In this document: positions 35,046 through 44,124 of the stretch, piece after piece
Position numbering within the stretch: the first letter of the stretch is position 1
How the letters are laid out: every line of letters starts with the position of its first letter
Source: CAWGJF01 sp963715745
GTDB lineage: Bacteria > Bacteroidota > Ignavibacteria > Ignavibacteriales > Ignavibacteriaceae
DNA length: 64,000 bases
NCBI GenBank assembly: GCA_963715745.1
Contig: OY970271.1
Location: 930,001 to 994,000, forward strand
Direction of reading: 5' to 3'
The notes under the pieces: model-generated
What the model was told of the DNA's origin: nothing
Database searches by the model: none
The model's input: only the letters and a program-made list of their open reading frames with translations
Position numbers and translations under genes: made by a program

Positions 35046-35813
35046 TTAGCCGGCAATTTTATCCATGTTATTTTTTATTTCTTCGTAACTCAAGCTGAGA
35101 TTCTCTGACAAAAGTAAAAATTTTGTGTAAGGGTGTTTTGGATATGAAAACAGTTCATTGCATTCATTACTTTCGACAATTTCACCGTTGTGAAGAATGA
35201 TAATTGTGTCGGCAATTTTTCGCAGGATTTTTAAATCGTGACTTATGCAGATAATAGAAATGTTTTTTTCCGAATTTAATTTTTTAATGAGCGATATAAA
35301 ATTTGACTGCGAAATTAAATCCTGTGCGGAGAACGGCTCATCAAGAATTAATAGTTCTGGATTTACTGCAAGCAATCTTGCAAGTGCCGCTCTTTGCTGC
35401 TCGCCACCGCTCAATTCGTAACCTCTTCGTGAATATAATTCCGTTTTAATGCCGGTTTCATTAAATAATTCTTCGGATTTCTTTGTGATTTCATTTTTAG
35501 GAACATTGTGTAAAAGTAAAGCTTCTTCAATTATGTCGTCTATTTTTCTATAAGGATTGAGAATTTCTCCATTGTTTTGAAAAAGTAGTTGTACTGAAGA
35601 TTTAGAATTTGATTTTGTGAAATTACATTCGAGGTTTCCTGAATTAGGTTTTATTAACCCGGCAATCACTTTTGCTAACGTTGTTTTACCGCTTCCTGAT
35701 TCACCGCTGATCCCAAGAATTTCTCCTGTGGAAACTTCAAAAGTTATTTTCTTAAGAATATGTTTTCCTTTTACTGAGTAATTAATGTTTTTTGCTTTTA
35801 ACAATATGCTCAT
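35046..35813 (-). CDS. Peptide-type ABC transporter ATPase 2 (DppF/OppF-like)
   Basis: 255 residues. Walker A GESGSGKTT, Q-loop LLFQNNGEILNP, signature LSGGEQQRAALARL, Walker B LLILDEPFSA and the H-loop in CISHDL are all intact. The C-terminal YPKHPYTKFLL stretch is typical of oligopeptide/dipeptide/nickel importer ATPases. It overlaps the partner ATPase gene by 4 bp. With the divergent binding protein and permeases at 36.6-40.6 kb it completes one importer. Confidence 0.9.
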   Translation of the reverse strand: MSILLKAKNINYSVKGKHILKKITFEVSTGEILGISGESGSGKTTLAKVIAGLIKPNSGNLECNFTKSNSKSSVQLLFQNNGEILNPYRKIDDIIEEALLLHNVPKNEITKKSEELFNETGIKTELYSRRGYELSGGEQQRAALARLLAVNPELLILDEPFSAQDLISQSNFISLIKKLNSEKNISIICISHDLKILRKIADTIIILHNGEIVESNECNELFSYPKHPYTKFLLLSENLSLSYEEIKNNMDKIAG

Positions 35814-36565
35814 TGATTCAATTTCCTGAATTCATTAATTATTGAAGAATGGGTTTCTGAATCTTGTTTGTAAAATTCTTCTTTCAACATAAATTTACCG
35901 TGCGTTCCATTAGAAAGAAGGGAAACATAATCACTGATCTTCTCAGCAAAATTCCAGTCCTGAGTAACAAGCAAAACAGAGTTATCATTTTTTTGAACAA
36001 ATTCTTTCAGTTTAAGGAAGGTCAAATTTATTAATGTATAATCAATTCCCGAAGTCGGCTCATCAAGAATTATTAATTCAGGGTTTGCAGCAAAAGCCAA
36101 AACAACTGTTAATCTTTGAGCCATTCCCCCGCTTAATTCGAAAGGATACATCTTTGATATTTTTTCAAAATCCGGCAGTAGGAAATATTCGAGCAGATTA
36201 TTTAAGTCTTCCTTTTTATAAGAAGGAAATTTAAAATAATAACCAAGCTTCCTTATTGGATCAAAACTATTTACTGAATCCTGGAACACATACCTTATTT
36301 TATTTTTCCTTACTTCTTTTAACTCTTCCTCTGATGCATTAAGCAAGTTAATACCGTTAAAAATTACTTCGCCTTCTACCATATATTGATTTTTAGGAAG
36401 CAATCCGGTTAAAGATTTTATTAATGTGCTTTTGCCTGAACCGTTTTCACCAAGCACAGTATAAATGTTGTTTGATGATAATGAAAAATTAATGTCCTTT
36501 AGCAGCAAAGGCTGATTAGCAAGTTGTTTTATCCTGATTTCTTTTATATCAGTTTTGAATTGCAT
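35810..36565 (-). CDS. Peptide-type ABC transporter ATPase 1 (DppD/OppD-like)
   Basis: About 251 residues from the ATG at 36565 (MQFKTDIKEI); a TTG at 36595 is possible but would run into the control region of the divergent gene. Walker A GENGSGKST, signature ELSGGMAQRLTVV, Walker B LIILDEPTSG are intact. It is shorter than typical DppD (about 320), lacking the C-terminal extension with the cysteine-rich region. Overlaps the second ATPase gene by 4 bp. Confidence 0.88.
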   Translation of the reverse strand: MQFKTDIKEIRIKQLANQPLLLKDINFSLSSNNIYTVLGENGSGKSTLIKSLTGLLPKNQYMVEGEVIFNGINLLNASEEELKEVRKNKIRYVFQDSVNSFDPIRKLGYYFKFPSYKKEDLNNLLEYFLLPDFEKISKMYPFELSGGMAQRLTVVLAFAANPELIILDEPTSGIDYTLINLTFLKLKEFVQKNDNSVLLVTQDWNFAEKISDYVSLLSNGTHGKFMLKEEFYKQDSETHSSIINEFRKLNQ

Positions 36566-36643
36566 TTGAAGAGTTACTTTCGATTTACACGGCAAAATAA
36601 TAAATTGAGGGCAAAATATTACCTTTCTTTTTCGGAATTGAAT
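36566..36643. promoter_or_regulatory. Shared divergent control region of the ABC transporter
   Basis: This 78-bp gap separates the starts of the minus-strand ATPase genes and the plus-strand binding protein gene. Both directions must be transcribed from here or from within the gene ends, which makes co-regulation likely. I see no convincing operator palindrome. Confidence 0.4.
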
Positions 36644-38302
36644 ATGATTTCATTTAATAGACTTCTTTTTGCATCACTATTACTTTCTCTAACACTTTTA
36701 TCATGTTCTGAACAAAATTCAAACAAAAACAGGATTGTTATTGGAATTGCTTCAGATATCCAGTCACTCAATCCGCTTTTTACTATAAGTGTTGATGAGG
36801 GTGCGATCGCTGAACTTCTTTATCCCGCCTTAATTGATTTCAGATGGAATGAAAAAAAAGGAGGTCTTGATATTTTTCCTATGATTGCTGAAAGCTGGGA
36901 ATGGTCAGAAGATTCGCTATCATTAAAAATGAAATTGCGAAATGATATTACCTGGACTGACGGAGAAAAATTAACCGCCGATGATATTCTTTTTACTTTT
37001 GAAATTTATTCTGATCCGGTTGTGCAAAGCAGACTTTATGAAACATTTGAAACTTTGTTAATGAATGAAGATAATAGTGTGAACCTTGAAAAATCTTTTA
37101 CAGTAATTTCTCCTTTTGAAATAGTTGTACATTTCCGGTCTGATAAAAATCCTTCAATGTTTGATCTTAGTGTTCCTATAATTCCAAAACATATTTTTGA
37201 AAAAATCAGCCGTAAAGAAATTGCAGAATCGGATAAAAATTATGAGCCGGTAACTTCAGGTCCATATAAATTATTAAAGTGGAATAAGAACCAGGATATA
37301 ACTTTAACTGCCAATAAAGAATCATTTTTGTATAATGATGAAATGCCTGCGCAGTTGATATTTAAAATTGTGCCCGATTATACTTCGAGAATTAATCAGC
37401 TTGAGAAAAAAGAAATTGATTTAATGGAAAAAGTAAAAACTGAAGACGTTAAATCATTTGAACAGGATAAACAAATTGTAGTTAAATCTACAACAGGAAG
37501 AGAGTATGATTATATTGGATGGAACAATATTGATATTGAGACCTATCGGGATGAGAAAAAATTTGAACCAAATAAATTATTTGGTAATCCTGAAATAAGA
37601 AAAGCACTTACTTATGCAATTAATCGGGAAGAAATAATAGATGAATATCTTTTAGGATATGCGGAAATTGCAAACAGTCCGGTATCTTCAATATTCAAAA
37701 AAGAAATTAATTCTGATCTTGAACCGCTTGAATATAATCCCGAAAAAGCAAAAAAGTTATTACTAAAAAACGGATGGAGAGATACTAACAACAATGGTAC
37801 AATAGATAAGAATGGAAAAGAGTTCATTTTTACTCTGAGTATTCCGACAGGCAATCCTTTACGAGAATATGCTTCAACAATCATCCAGAATAATCTTCGT
37901 GCTGTTGGCATTAGTATGAAAGTTGAAGTTTATGAATTGGGAATGTTTATAGACAACCTTTATAACAGAACCATGGATGCATATATGGCGGCCTGGTTTA
38001 TTCCTGTGCCATTGCAATTTAAACCTTACTGGCATTCCGATCCGAATGTCGCACCGGCTAATTTTGTAAGTTACAAAAGCAAAGAAGCTGATAATATCAT
38101 TGCAAAGCTTGACAAAAGAATTTCTGAAAAAGACTACATTTCCTACGTAAGAAAATTTCAGAAAATATTATACGATGACCAGCCGGTTACGTTTTTGTAC
38201 TGGACACCAAATTTTACAGCTTATAATAGAAGAATTAACAATATTGAAATATCACCTTACGGGGTGATAACGCATTGCTGGGAATGGAAAATCACGAATT
38301 GA
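36644..38302 (+). CDS. Extracellular solute-binding lipoprotein, family 5 (DppA/OppA-like)
   Basis: 552 residues from the ATG at 36644. The N-terminus (MISFNRLLFASLLLSLTLLSC) is a lipoprotein signal with lipobox LLSC. The mature protein has the family 5 pattern: IGIASDIQSLNPLFT, the AESWEWSEDSLSLKMKLRNDITWTDG block, DDILFTFE, and GPYKLLKWNKNQ. It should bind peptides or a similar ligand and pass it to the two permeases that follow immediately (6-bp gap). A longer reading frame upstream overlaps the ATPase gene and is rejected. Confidence 0.9.
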   Translation: MISFNRLLFASLLLSLTLLSCSEQNSNKNRIVIGIASDIQSLNPLFTISVDEGAIAELLYPALIDFRWNEKKGGLDIFPMIAESWEWSEDSLSLKMKLRNDITWTDGEKLTADDILFTFEIYSDPVVQSRLYETFETLLMNEDNSVNLEKSFTVISPFEIVVHFRSDKNPSMFDLSVPIIPKHIFEKISRKEIAESDKNYEPVTSGPYKLLKWNKNQDITLTANKESFLYNDEMPAQLIFKIVPDYTSRINQLEKKEIDLMEKVKTEDVKSFEQDKQIVVKSTTGREYDYIGWNNIDIETYRDEKKFEPNKLFGNPEIRKALTYAINREEIIDEYLLGYAEIANSPVSSIFKKEINSDLEPLEYNPEKAKKLLLKNGWRDTNNNGTIDKNGKEFIFTLSIPTGNPLREYASTIIQNNLRAVGISMKVEVYELGMFIDNLYNRTMDAYMAAWFIPVPLQFKPYWHSDPNVAPANFVSYKSKEADNIIAKLDKRISEKDYISYVRKFQKILYDDQPVTFLYWTPNFTAYNRRINNIEISPYGVITHCWEWKITN

Positions 38303-38308
38303 TATTTT

Positions 38309-39295
38309 ATGAATAGAAAATTCATAGGTGCTCTTACAAAAAGAATTTTCTCATCACTTATTACTCTTTTTGTTTTAATTTCTTTTCTGTTTATCATAAT
38401 CAGAATTTCTCCCGGCAACCCTGCACAAAAATATCTTTCACCTGAATTTAGTCCGCAGCTTTCAAAACTTGTAATACAAAAATTTAATCTTGATCAACCG
38501 CTGATTGAACAGTACGTTTCATTTATTAAAAATATTTTCACAGGTGAGTTTGGGATTTCATACAATTATCATTTGCCGGTTCTTTCTGTTGTATGGGAAT
38601 CGCTTTCTTTCACGCTGGTTTTTGCATCAATTTGTTTTCTTGTAGAAATACTGTTCAGCTTTTTGCTTGCAATTTATGTTACACGAAAAGAAAAAATCTG
38701 GCTTGATAAACTGGTTTCAAATTTTTCGTTAGCGATATATTCAACGCCATCTTTTGTACTTGGCGTAATATTGATACTTATTTTTGCAGTTAAGCTGGAT
38801 ATTTTTCCAACTTCCGGGCTGAAATCATTTGATTACGACACTTTTAACTTTTTCGGGAAGTTTGGCAATTTATTTGCTCATCTTTTTTTACCCATAATTA
38901 CATTATCTGCCGCAGGTGTAGCGGTTTTTTACAAATACATACGTGATAATCTTAAGGAAGTAAAAAATCAACCATATATTTTACAATTAAGAGCAAGTGG
39001 CTACAAAGAATCAGAAATTCTTATAAAGCATATTATTCCAAATGCAATCAGACCGTTGATTTCCGTTGCAGGAATTGAACTCGGTGTACTTTTAGGTGGC
39101 GCGCTTGTTACTGAAGTAATTTTTGGATTACCCGGAATGGGAAGACTTACAATCGATTCAATATTAAGCAGGGATTATCCATTAATAATTGCTTGCTCTT
39201 TTGTTGCCGGTGCACTAATGATAATTGCAAATTTTATTGCTGATATTATAAAGTTGAAACTTGATCCGGGAAGAATTGGAGAAAATTTCAGTTGA
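38309..39295 (+). CDS. Peptide-type ABC transporter permease 1 (DppB-like)
   Basis: 328 residues and six membrane helices. The N-terminal pattern RISPGNPAQKYLSPEFSP and the EAA-like cytoplasmic loop QLRASGYKESEILIKHIIPNAIRPL are diagnostic for the DppB/OppB family. LITEVIFGLPGMGRL-like sequence (ALVTEVIFGLPGMGRLTID) is near the end. The stop overlaps the TTG start of the next permease gene. Confidence 0.92.
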   Translation: MNRKFIGALTKRIFSSLITLFVLISFLFIIIRISPGNPAQKYLSPEFSPQLSKLVIQKFNLDQPLIEQYVSFIKNIFTGEFGISYNYHLPVLSVVWESLSFTLVFASICFLVEILFSFLLAIYVTRKEKIWLDKLVSNFSLAIYSTPSFVLGVILILIFAVKLDIFPTSGLKSFDYDTFNFFGKFGNLFAHLFLPIITLSAAGVAVFYKYIRDNLKEVKNQPYILQLRASGYKESEILIKHIIPNAIRPLISVAGIELGVLLGGALVTEVIFGLPGMGRLTIDSILSRDYPLIIACSFVAGALMIIANFIADIIKLKLDPGRIGENFS

Positions 39296-40557
39296 AAAAT
39301 AAATTTAAAACCTGGCACTGGATTGTTCTTTTACTAGCGTTGTTAATTGTATTCAGGTTTGAACTTTGGATTTGTTGTTTTGAATTCTGGGGAGTTTACA
39401 TCAGCTTTATATTTTCTGATTTTAAAACAACAGTGCAGTTATTTGATTTAAATACTTTTGAAATCCTGGTTTCTCCATTTCTTGTGGCCTTAATAATTTT
39501 TTATACAATTAAGCTAAGAACGAAAAGATTTCTCTCTGCAGATTTAACATTCACCTCTGCATTTTCGGTTTTACTTATTTTCATTTTTTTATTTGCGTCG
39601 ATTATCACTAACCGTAATCCTGATTTCCAAAAAGATCTTTCCGTTACCAGATTGCTTTCACCTTTCAGCTCTGCAAAATTGATTTTAATAAAAAATAAAT
39701 TTGAACAGTCCGATCGCGATAAATTAGTTGAATTGAAACAAATGATTATCCCTTTATCATATAATGAAAATTTGTTTTTTGCTGACAGTGTAAATAAAGA
39801 TCAAAAAAAATACTTTAAAGGGGGAAAAGAATATTTTATATCATCATTAGTCAAAGCAGATCAGAGTTTTCAAATAAAAGAGCAAAACTATTTGTTGGGA
39901 ACAGATGAATTCGGCAGGGACATTTTAACAAGATTAATTTTCGGAACAAGAATTTCTTTGCTAATCGGACTTTCGTCCGTTATTGTTTCTTTGCTGATAG
40001 GAATAATACTTGGATTTATTGCCGCTTCAAATTCTGGTATTATAGATACAATCCTAAATCGTTTTGCTGAAGTAATGCTAGCATTTCCTGTAATTTACCT
40101 TGTTGTACTGATACTTGCACTTTTTGGAAGCTCCTTAATTTCTATTGTTGTTGTACTTGGTTTTTCAGGATGGATGAGCTTATTTAAAATAGTAAGAAAT
40201 GAAATATTTTCTTTAAAGCGAAAAGATTTTATAATTACAGCTAACCTGGTTGGTTTAAGTAAAAAACAGATTCTGTTGAAAGAAATATTGCCTGTTATTA
40301 TTATTCCAGTAATTGTTAATACAATTTTCCAGTTCAGCAATGTGATTCTTGCTGAATCGGCACTAAGCTATCTTGGTCTCACAGTTGGTGGAAATTATCC
40401 TTCGTGGGGCTCAATGATTGAAAGTGGACAGGAATATATTCGTATTGCTTGGTGGATGATAGTTTTTCCGGGTATGATTTTAATCCTTACTTTGTTCACT
40501 TTTAACAATCTTGGTAGAAAGTTGAATGAATTTTTTATTCCCAGAACCCAACAATGA
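39292..40557 (+). CDS. Peptide-type ABC transporter permease 2 (DppC-like), N-terminally extended
   Basis: 421 residues, against about 280-300 for typical DppC. The core from about 200 on is canonical: YLLGTDEFGRDILTRLIFGTRISL, the EAA loop NLVGLSKKQILLKEILPVI, and AESALSYLGLTVGGNYPSWG. The first 200 residues contain extra hydrophobic segments (about 10-45, 60-75, 90-105) and a lysine-rich soluble stretch. The start is TTG at 39292, overlapping the previous gene by 4 bp. The stop overlaps the kinase gene start by 4 bp. Confidence 0.88.
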   Translation: MKNKFKTWHWIVLLLALLIVFRFELWICCFEFWGVYISFIFSDFKTTVQLFDLNTFEILVSPFLVALIIFYTIKLRTKRFLSADLTFTSAFSVLLIFIFLFASIITNRNPDFQKDLSVTRLLSPFSSAKLILIKNKFEQSDRDKLVELKQMIIPLSYNENLFFADSVNKDQKKYFKGGKEYFISSLVKADQSFQIKEQNYLLGTDEFGRDILTRLIFGTRISLLIGLSSVIVSLLIGIILGFIAASNSGIIDTILNRFAEVMLAFPVIYLVVLILALFGSSLISIVVVLGFSGWMSLFKIVRNEIFSLKRKDFIITANLVGLSKKQILLKEILPVIIIPVIVNTIFQFSNVILAESALSYLGLTVGGNYPSWGSMIESGQEYIRIAWWMIVFPGMILILTLFTFNNLGRKLNEFFIPRTQQ

Positions 40558-41636
40558 TAAATCAACGCTATAAAACAATTAAAAAAATTGGTGAGGGTAG
40601 GAGTGATGTTTTCCTTTGTGAAGACTATGAAAATTCCAATGCAACATTTGCAATTAAGATTCTGAAACCCGATGTAAGTAATGAAGAAAAGCAAAACTTC
40701 CGCAAAGAATATTTTACTCTTAAAAAGCTTGAGCATCCTAATATTATAAGAGTTGAAGAATTTGGAACTGTGCTGATCAGTGAAAATGAAGCTGTTCCTG
40801 TAGGCTCACAATATATAACAACTGAATATTTTCCATCAACCGAATTATCGGATAGTAAAACAATTGACGAAAATCTGCTTCGCGAAATTACAAAACAGAT
40901 ATGCTATGCTTTATATTATCTGCATCAGTCAAATTATATTTATTATGATCTTAAGCTGGAGAATATTCTGATAAATACCGATGATGATATTCTCAGAATT
41001 AAATTAATTGATTTGGGACTATCACATTACTCCACAATTGACACAATAGAAGTAATTAAGGGCTCAGTAAATTATATTGCTCCCGAGTTATTAAAGAAGG
41101 AGCCGCACGATTACCACGTAGATATTTATTCGCTTGGAATACTTCTTTACTGTCTCATTTATCAAAAATTCCCATTTGATTATGATGATGAACTGGATAT
41201 TTATAAAGCGCATATTGAACAGGAGGTTGAATTTCAGCAAGTTGAAGAATTTTCAAATGAATTTATTGAGGTCTTAAAATTACTTCTAAAAAAGAATCCT
41301 GATGATCGTCCAAAAAATATGCTGAAGATTCTTGAACTTCTTAATATTAAAATCGAAGATTCAATTAAAAATGATTTTCTTCCTGTAAAAACATTTTCAG
41401 GGCGTGAAGATGCAGTAAACATTTTAAACACCTACATAAATGATAAATCCAGCAGCGAAGTAATAGTTGTAAAGGGTTTTGATAATGCTGGTAAAACAGC
41501 TTTGTTAAATCATATCAATGAAATAAAAGAAGAAGCAATCCTTTTCAGTGATCTTAAAGGGAAAAGCAATATTGCTTTTATAAATTCATTTATAAAAAAA
41601 CTATTCTATTCTGAAAATATTTTCAGAAAAATTTAA
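40554..41636 (+). CDS. Ser/Thr protein kinase, N-terminal part of a split kinase-STAND-TPR protein
   Basis: 360 residues. The kinase domain covers about 1-270: glycine loop IGEGRSDVF, catalytic Lys in FAIKILK, catalytic loop YYDLKLENIL (HRD replaced by YYD, but Asp, Lys and Asn kept), DLG instead of DFG, and YIAPELL. Then the start of a STAND-type ATPase: FSGREDAV and Walker A GFDNAGKT (about 308-315). The frame ends at 41636, well before Walker B, which appears in the +1 frame (next entry). ATG overlaps the permease stop by 4 bp, so it is translationally coupled to the transporter. The pair resembles PknK-type regulators. A functional kinase fragment is still possible. Confidence 0.8.
   Translation: MINQRYKTIKKIGEGRSDVFLCEDYENSNATFAIKILKPDVSNEEKQNFRKEYFTLKKLEHPNIIRVEEFGTVLISENEAVPVGSQYITTEYFPSTELSDSKTIDENLLREITKQICYALYYLHQSNYIYYDLKLENILINTDDDILRIKLIDLGLSHYSTIDTIEVIKGSVNYIAPELLKKEPHDYHVDIYSLGILLYCLIYQKFPFDYDDELDIYKAHIEQEVEFQQVEEFSNEFIEVLKLLLKKNPDDRPKNMLKILELLNIKIEDSIKNDFLPVKTFSGREDAVNILNTYINDKSSSEVIVVKGFDNAGKTALLNHINEIKEEAILFSDLKGKSNIAFINSFIKKLFYSENIFRKI
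41594..41636 (+). other. Frameshift window joining the two halves of the kinase-STAND protein
   Basis: The upstream frame (through FRKI then TAA at 41634) and the downstream frame (open from 41596: SEKFNKNEINSIYETLK) overlap here. Skipping one base joins them. There are two natural sites: a seven-A run at 41594-41600 and a five-A run at 41627-41631. Either gives a plausible continuous protein of about 1,187 residues. The cause may be a true mutation, an assembly indel, or slippage. Confidence 0.7.
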
Positions 41637-41742
41637 TAAAAATGAAATTAATTCTATTTACGAGACCTTAAAGAATACAGACAGGTTTTCTCCTGAACAA
41701 CTATTCAGTATAACTTCGAAAATAACCAGGAATTCATCTGCT

Positions 41743-44118
41743 GTGCTGCTTGTTGACGATTATAACTTACTTGACGACTACACTATTGAAATGTTTAATT
41801 CTGTAATGCCTGTTTTCCAGATTAACGGGATAAAAGTTATTTTAACTGAAACATCCGAAGCCGATTACAGGTCGGCAGAATTAAATAATGTAAGAGAATT
41901 TTCACTTGGTTCATTCACCGATGTTCAACTAGCTGAATTTATAAATAATTCATTTCATAAATCTTTTCCGGGTAAAGAATTAAATGAAATGATTATTAAT
42001 TATTCTGATTTACTGCCGGGAAATGTAATTTCATTTATTAAGGATTTAATTATTCTTCATATTATGGACTTTTGCGGAGAGGGTGTTATATTTTCTGAAG
42101 ACAATGAAGACCTAAAAATTCTTGAAGAATCGCATGATTCAATCTATAACAGAAGACTTAGCGATTTATCCGATGTTGAGCTTGCGGCTGTTAAAATTCT
42201 GGCTTGTTTTGATTCTGCTATTGATTATAAAATTTTTCAAACTATTTTAGAATTGTCACTAGAAGAATTCAATCATGTTATATCTGGGCTTCAAACTAAT
42301 AATCTGGTTCAGGTACATACAAACTCAAACACATTACAAATTACATCAAGCGGACTTAAGAATCATATTTATGATTTGATTGATGATAAGAAAAAATGTC
42401 ATGAACAGATTGCAACAAAACTAACAACTAACTTTCCTAATTATCGTTTAACAGAGATAGCAAGACAGTTCGAATTGGCTGAGAGGTTTAATGATTGTTA
42501 TAAAATGTTCTGGAAGGAAATAGAGTATGCAGAAAAAAATTCTGCTTATACTTATATAAGAAAGGTTTTATTCCATTTACTGGAAATACCCCTCGACATT
42601 AACCTAATAACTTCAGTACAGGTAAAACTAGCAGAAATTAATTATAAGTTAAGTGATTATAGAAATGCACTTGATGTAATTAATAAAATTAATATCAAAA
42701 ATCTTCCTGTAAAATTTGCACAGGAGATAGAATTTATTCAGGCAAGTTCTCTTGTTGGTTCTGGATATTTTGCTGATGGAATAGACAAACTAAAGTCACT
42801 TAATAATAAAGCAAATGAATCAGGCAGAAAAAATAAGCTGATAACTGAAATGGCTTATGCAGAATTTGAGTTGGGTAATTATTCACAAGCTGCAAATCAT
42901 ATTCAAAATATTATTAATGATCCCCATCTTGATAATGAACTAAAAGGTAAGTGTTTTAATCTTCTGGGTATGAATGAAATATATAGTAATAATAATAATC
43001 TTACTGAAGCATTAAAATGGTTTAAGGAAGCTAAAGTTAGTTATGAGGATGCAAAACTGCCTAGAAGAATTGCCGGGATGGAAGTGAATATCGGGAATAT
43101 TTATAATATTATAGGTCAGTATGATGAAGCTGTTCAACATTGGGAATTAGCATCCGAGTTGAATCAGTCTATTGGCAACCTTGATCAGGAAGGAATACTG
43201 TATTTAAACAGAGGGATTTTTTATTTTGAACGCTACCAGCTTGAGCAGGCAATTCAAATGTATGAAAATGCTTTAAAGATATTTTTAAGTCTTGGAAATT
43301 TCCAGAACCAGGGCCTGGCTATTTTTAATATTGGCGAATCATATCTCTATTTATGTGAATATCAAAAAGCTTATTCGTCACTTAGTGAAGCTGTAAAAAT
43401 ATTTAGAGAAAGAAATTTAGCTGAAGAAGAGGCAGATACTTTATTTATGCTATGTAAATTATTTTTTAAAGTTGAACTAAATTCCGAATTATCCGGATCA
43501 GTTAAAAAATATACTCAGATAGTTGAGAAAAATAAGTTTTCCGGAAAGCACATTGTAAATTTAGAATTATTAAATTTTTATCAGCAGTATCTTCTAAAGG
43601 GAATGAGTGAATTATCACTTTTAAACAAAATTAAGGAAGAATATAAAAAGTTCGGCGAAAAAACGAATTATGCTGAAGTTATGTTTTTAACTGTTAAGTT
43701 TCTTATCCTGGAAAATAATTTTGAGGAAGCAAAAAATATTTTACAAAACAGTGATTTTGTTGAATTCTGTAAGCAAAATGTTATATTCGAAACGGAAAGG
43801 CAATACTATTTGGGAAAACTTTCTTTAGAATTTGGATCGGATGATTTACTGCCTGCCCTGGAGTATTTTAATACTGCTTATGATATGGTTAAAGAAGAAA
43901 GCATTTCTGAAATTACGTGGAAAATTTTATTTGTACTTTCTGAATTGTACCTATCAAGGGGAAATTATCAAAAAGCTAAAAGCTATTTTTCCTATACAAG
44001 AGAACTTATTCAATACATTACTGATCGCATTGAAACGCCAAGATTAAGAAAGTCTTTTTCAGAGAAAGAAGAAGTAAAAACTATACTAAGAAAGTTGGAA
44101 TCTTTACAGACAATTTAA
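41743..44118 (+). CDS. STAND ATPase-TPR C-terminal part of the split kinase protein
   Basis: The first possible start codon in this frame is GTG at 41743 (791 residues), but coding-like sequence extends up to 41596. It opens with AVLLVDDYNLLDDYT, the Walker B of the ATPase whose Walker A is in the previous gene, so a separate start here would yield half a nucleotide-binding domain. A winged-helix/helical region follows, then tetratricopeptide-type repeats from about 280 to 740 (for example NIGNIYNIIGQYDEAVQHW, NRGIFYFERYQLEQAIQMYENAL, NIGESYLYLCEYQKAYSSLSEAV). The architecture is kinase-STAND-TPR, a signal-sensing scaffold. It ends 6 bp before the AAA+ regulator. Confidence 0.75.
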   Translation: MLLVDDYNLLDDYTIEMFNSVMPVFQINGIKVILTETSEADYRSAELNNVREFSLGSFTDVQLAEFINNSFHKSFPGKELNEMIINYSDLLPGNVISFIKDLIILHIMDFCGEGVIFSEDNEDLKILEESHDSIYNRRLSDLSDVELAAVKILACFDSAIDYKIFQTILELSLEEFNHVISGLQTNNLVQVHTNSNTLQITSSGLKNHIYDLIDDKKKCHEQIATKLTTNFPNYRLTEIARQFELAERFNDCYKMFWKEIEYAEKNSAYTYIRKVLFHLLEIPLDINLITSVQVKLAEINYKLSDYRNALDVINKINIKNLPVKFAQEIEFIQASSLVGSGYFADGIDKLKSLNNKANESGRKNKLITEMAYAEFELGNYSQAANHIQNIINDPHLDNELKGKCFNLLGMNEIYSNNNNLTEALKWFKEAKVSYEDAKLPRRIAGMEVNIGNIYNIIGQYDEAVQHWELASELNQSIGNLDQEGILYLNRGIFYFERYQLEQAIQMYENALKIFLSLGNFQNQGLAIFNIGESYLYLCEYQKAYSSLSEAVKIFRERNLAEEEADTLFMLCKLFFKVELNSELSGSVKKYTQIVEKNKFSGKHIVNLELLNFYQQYLLKGMSELSLLNKIKEEYKKFGEKTNYAEVMFLTVKFLILENNFEEAKNILQNSDFVEFCKQNVIFETERQYYLGKLSLEFGSDDLLPALEYFNTAYDMVKEESISEITWKILFVLSELYLSRGNYQKAKSYFSYTRELIQYITDRIETPRLRKSFSEKEEVKTILRKLESLQTI

Positions 44119-44124
44119 CTTACT

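Noticed and set aside
36524..36643. N-terminal extension of the solute-binding protein
   Set aside because: It overlaps the divergent ATPase gene and precedes a clean lipoprotein signal starting at 36644.
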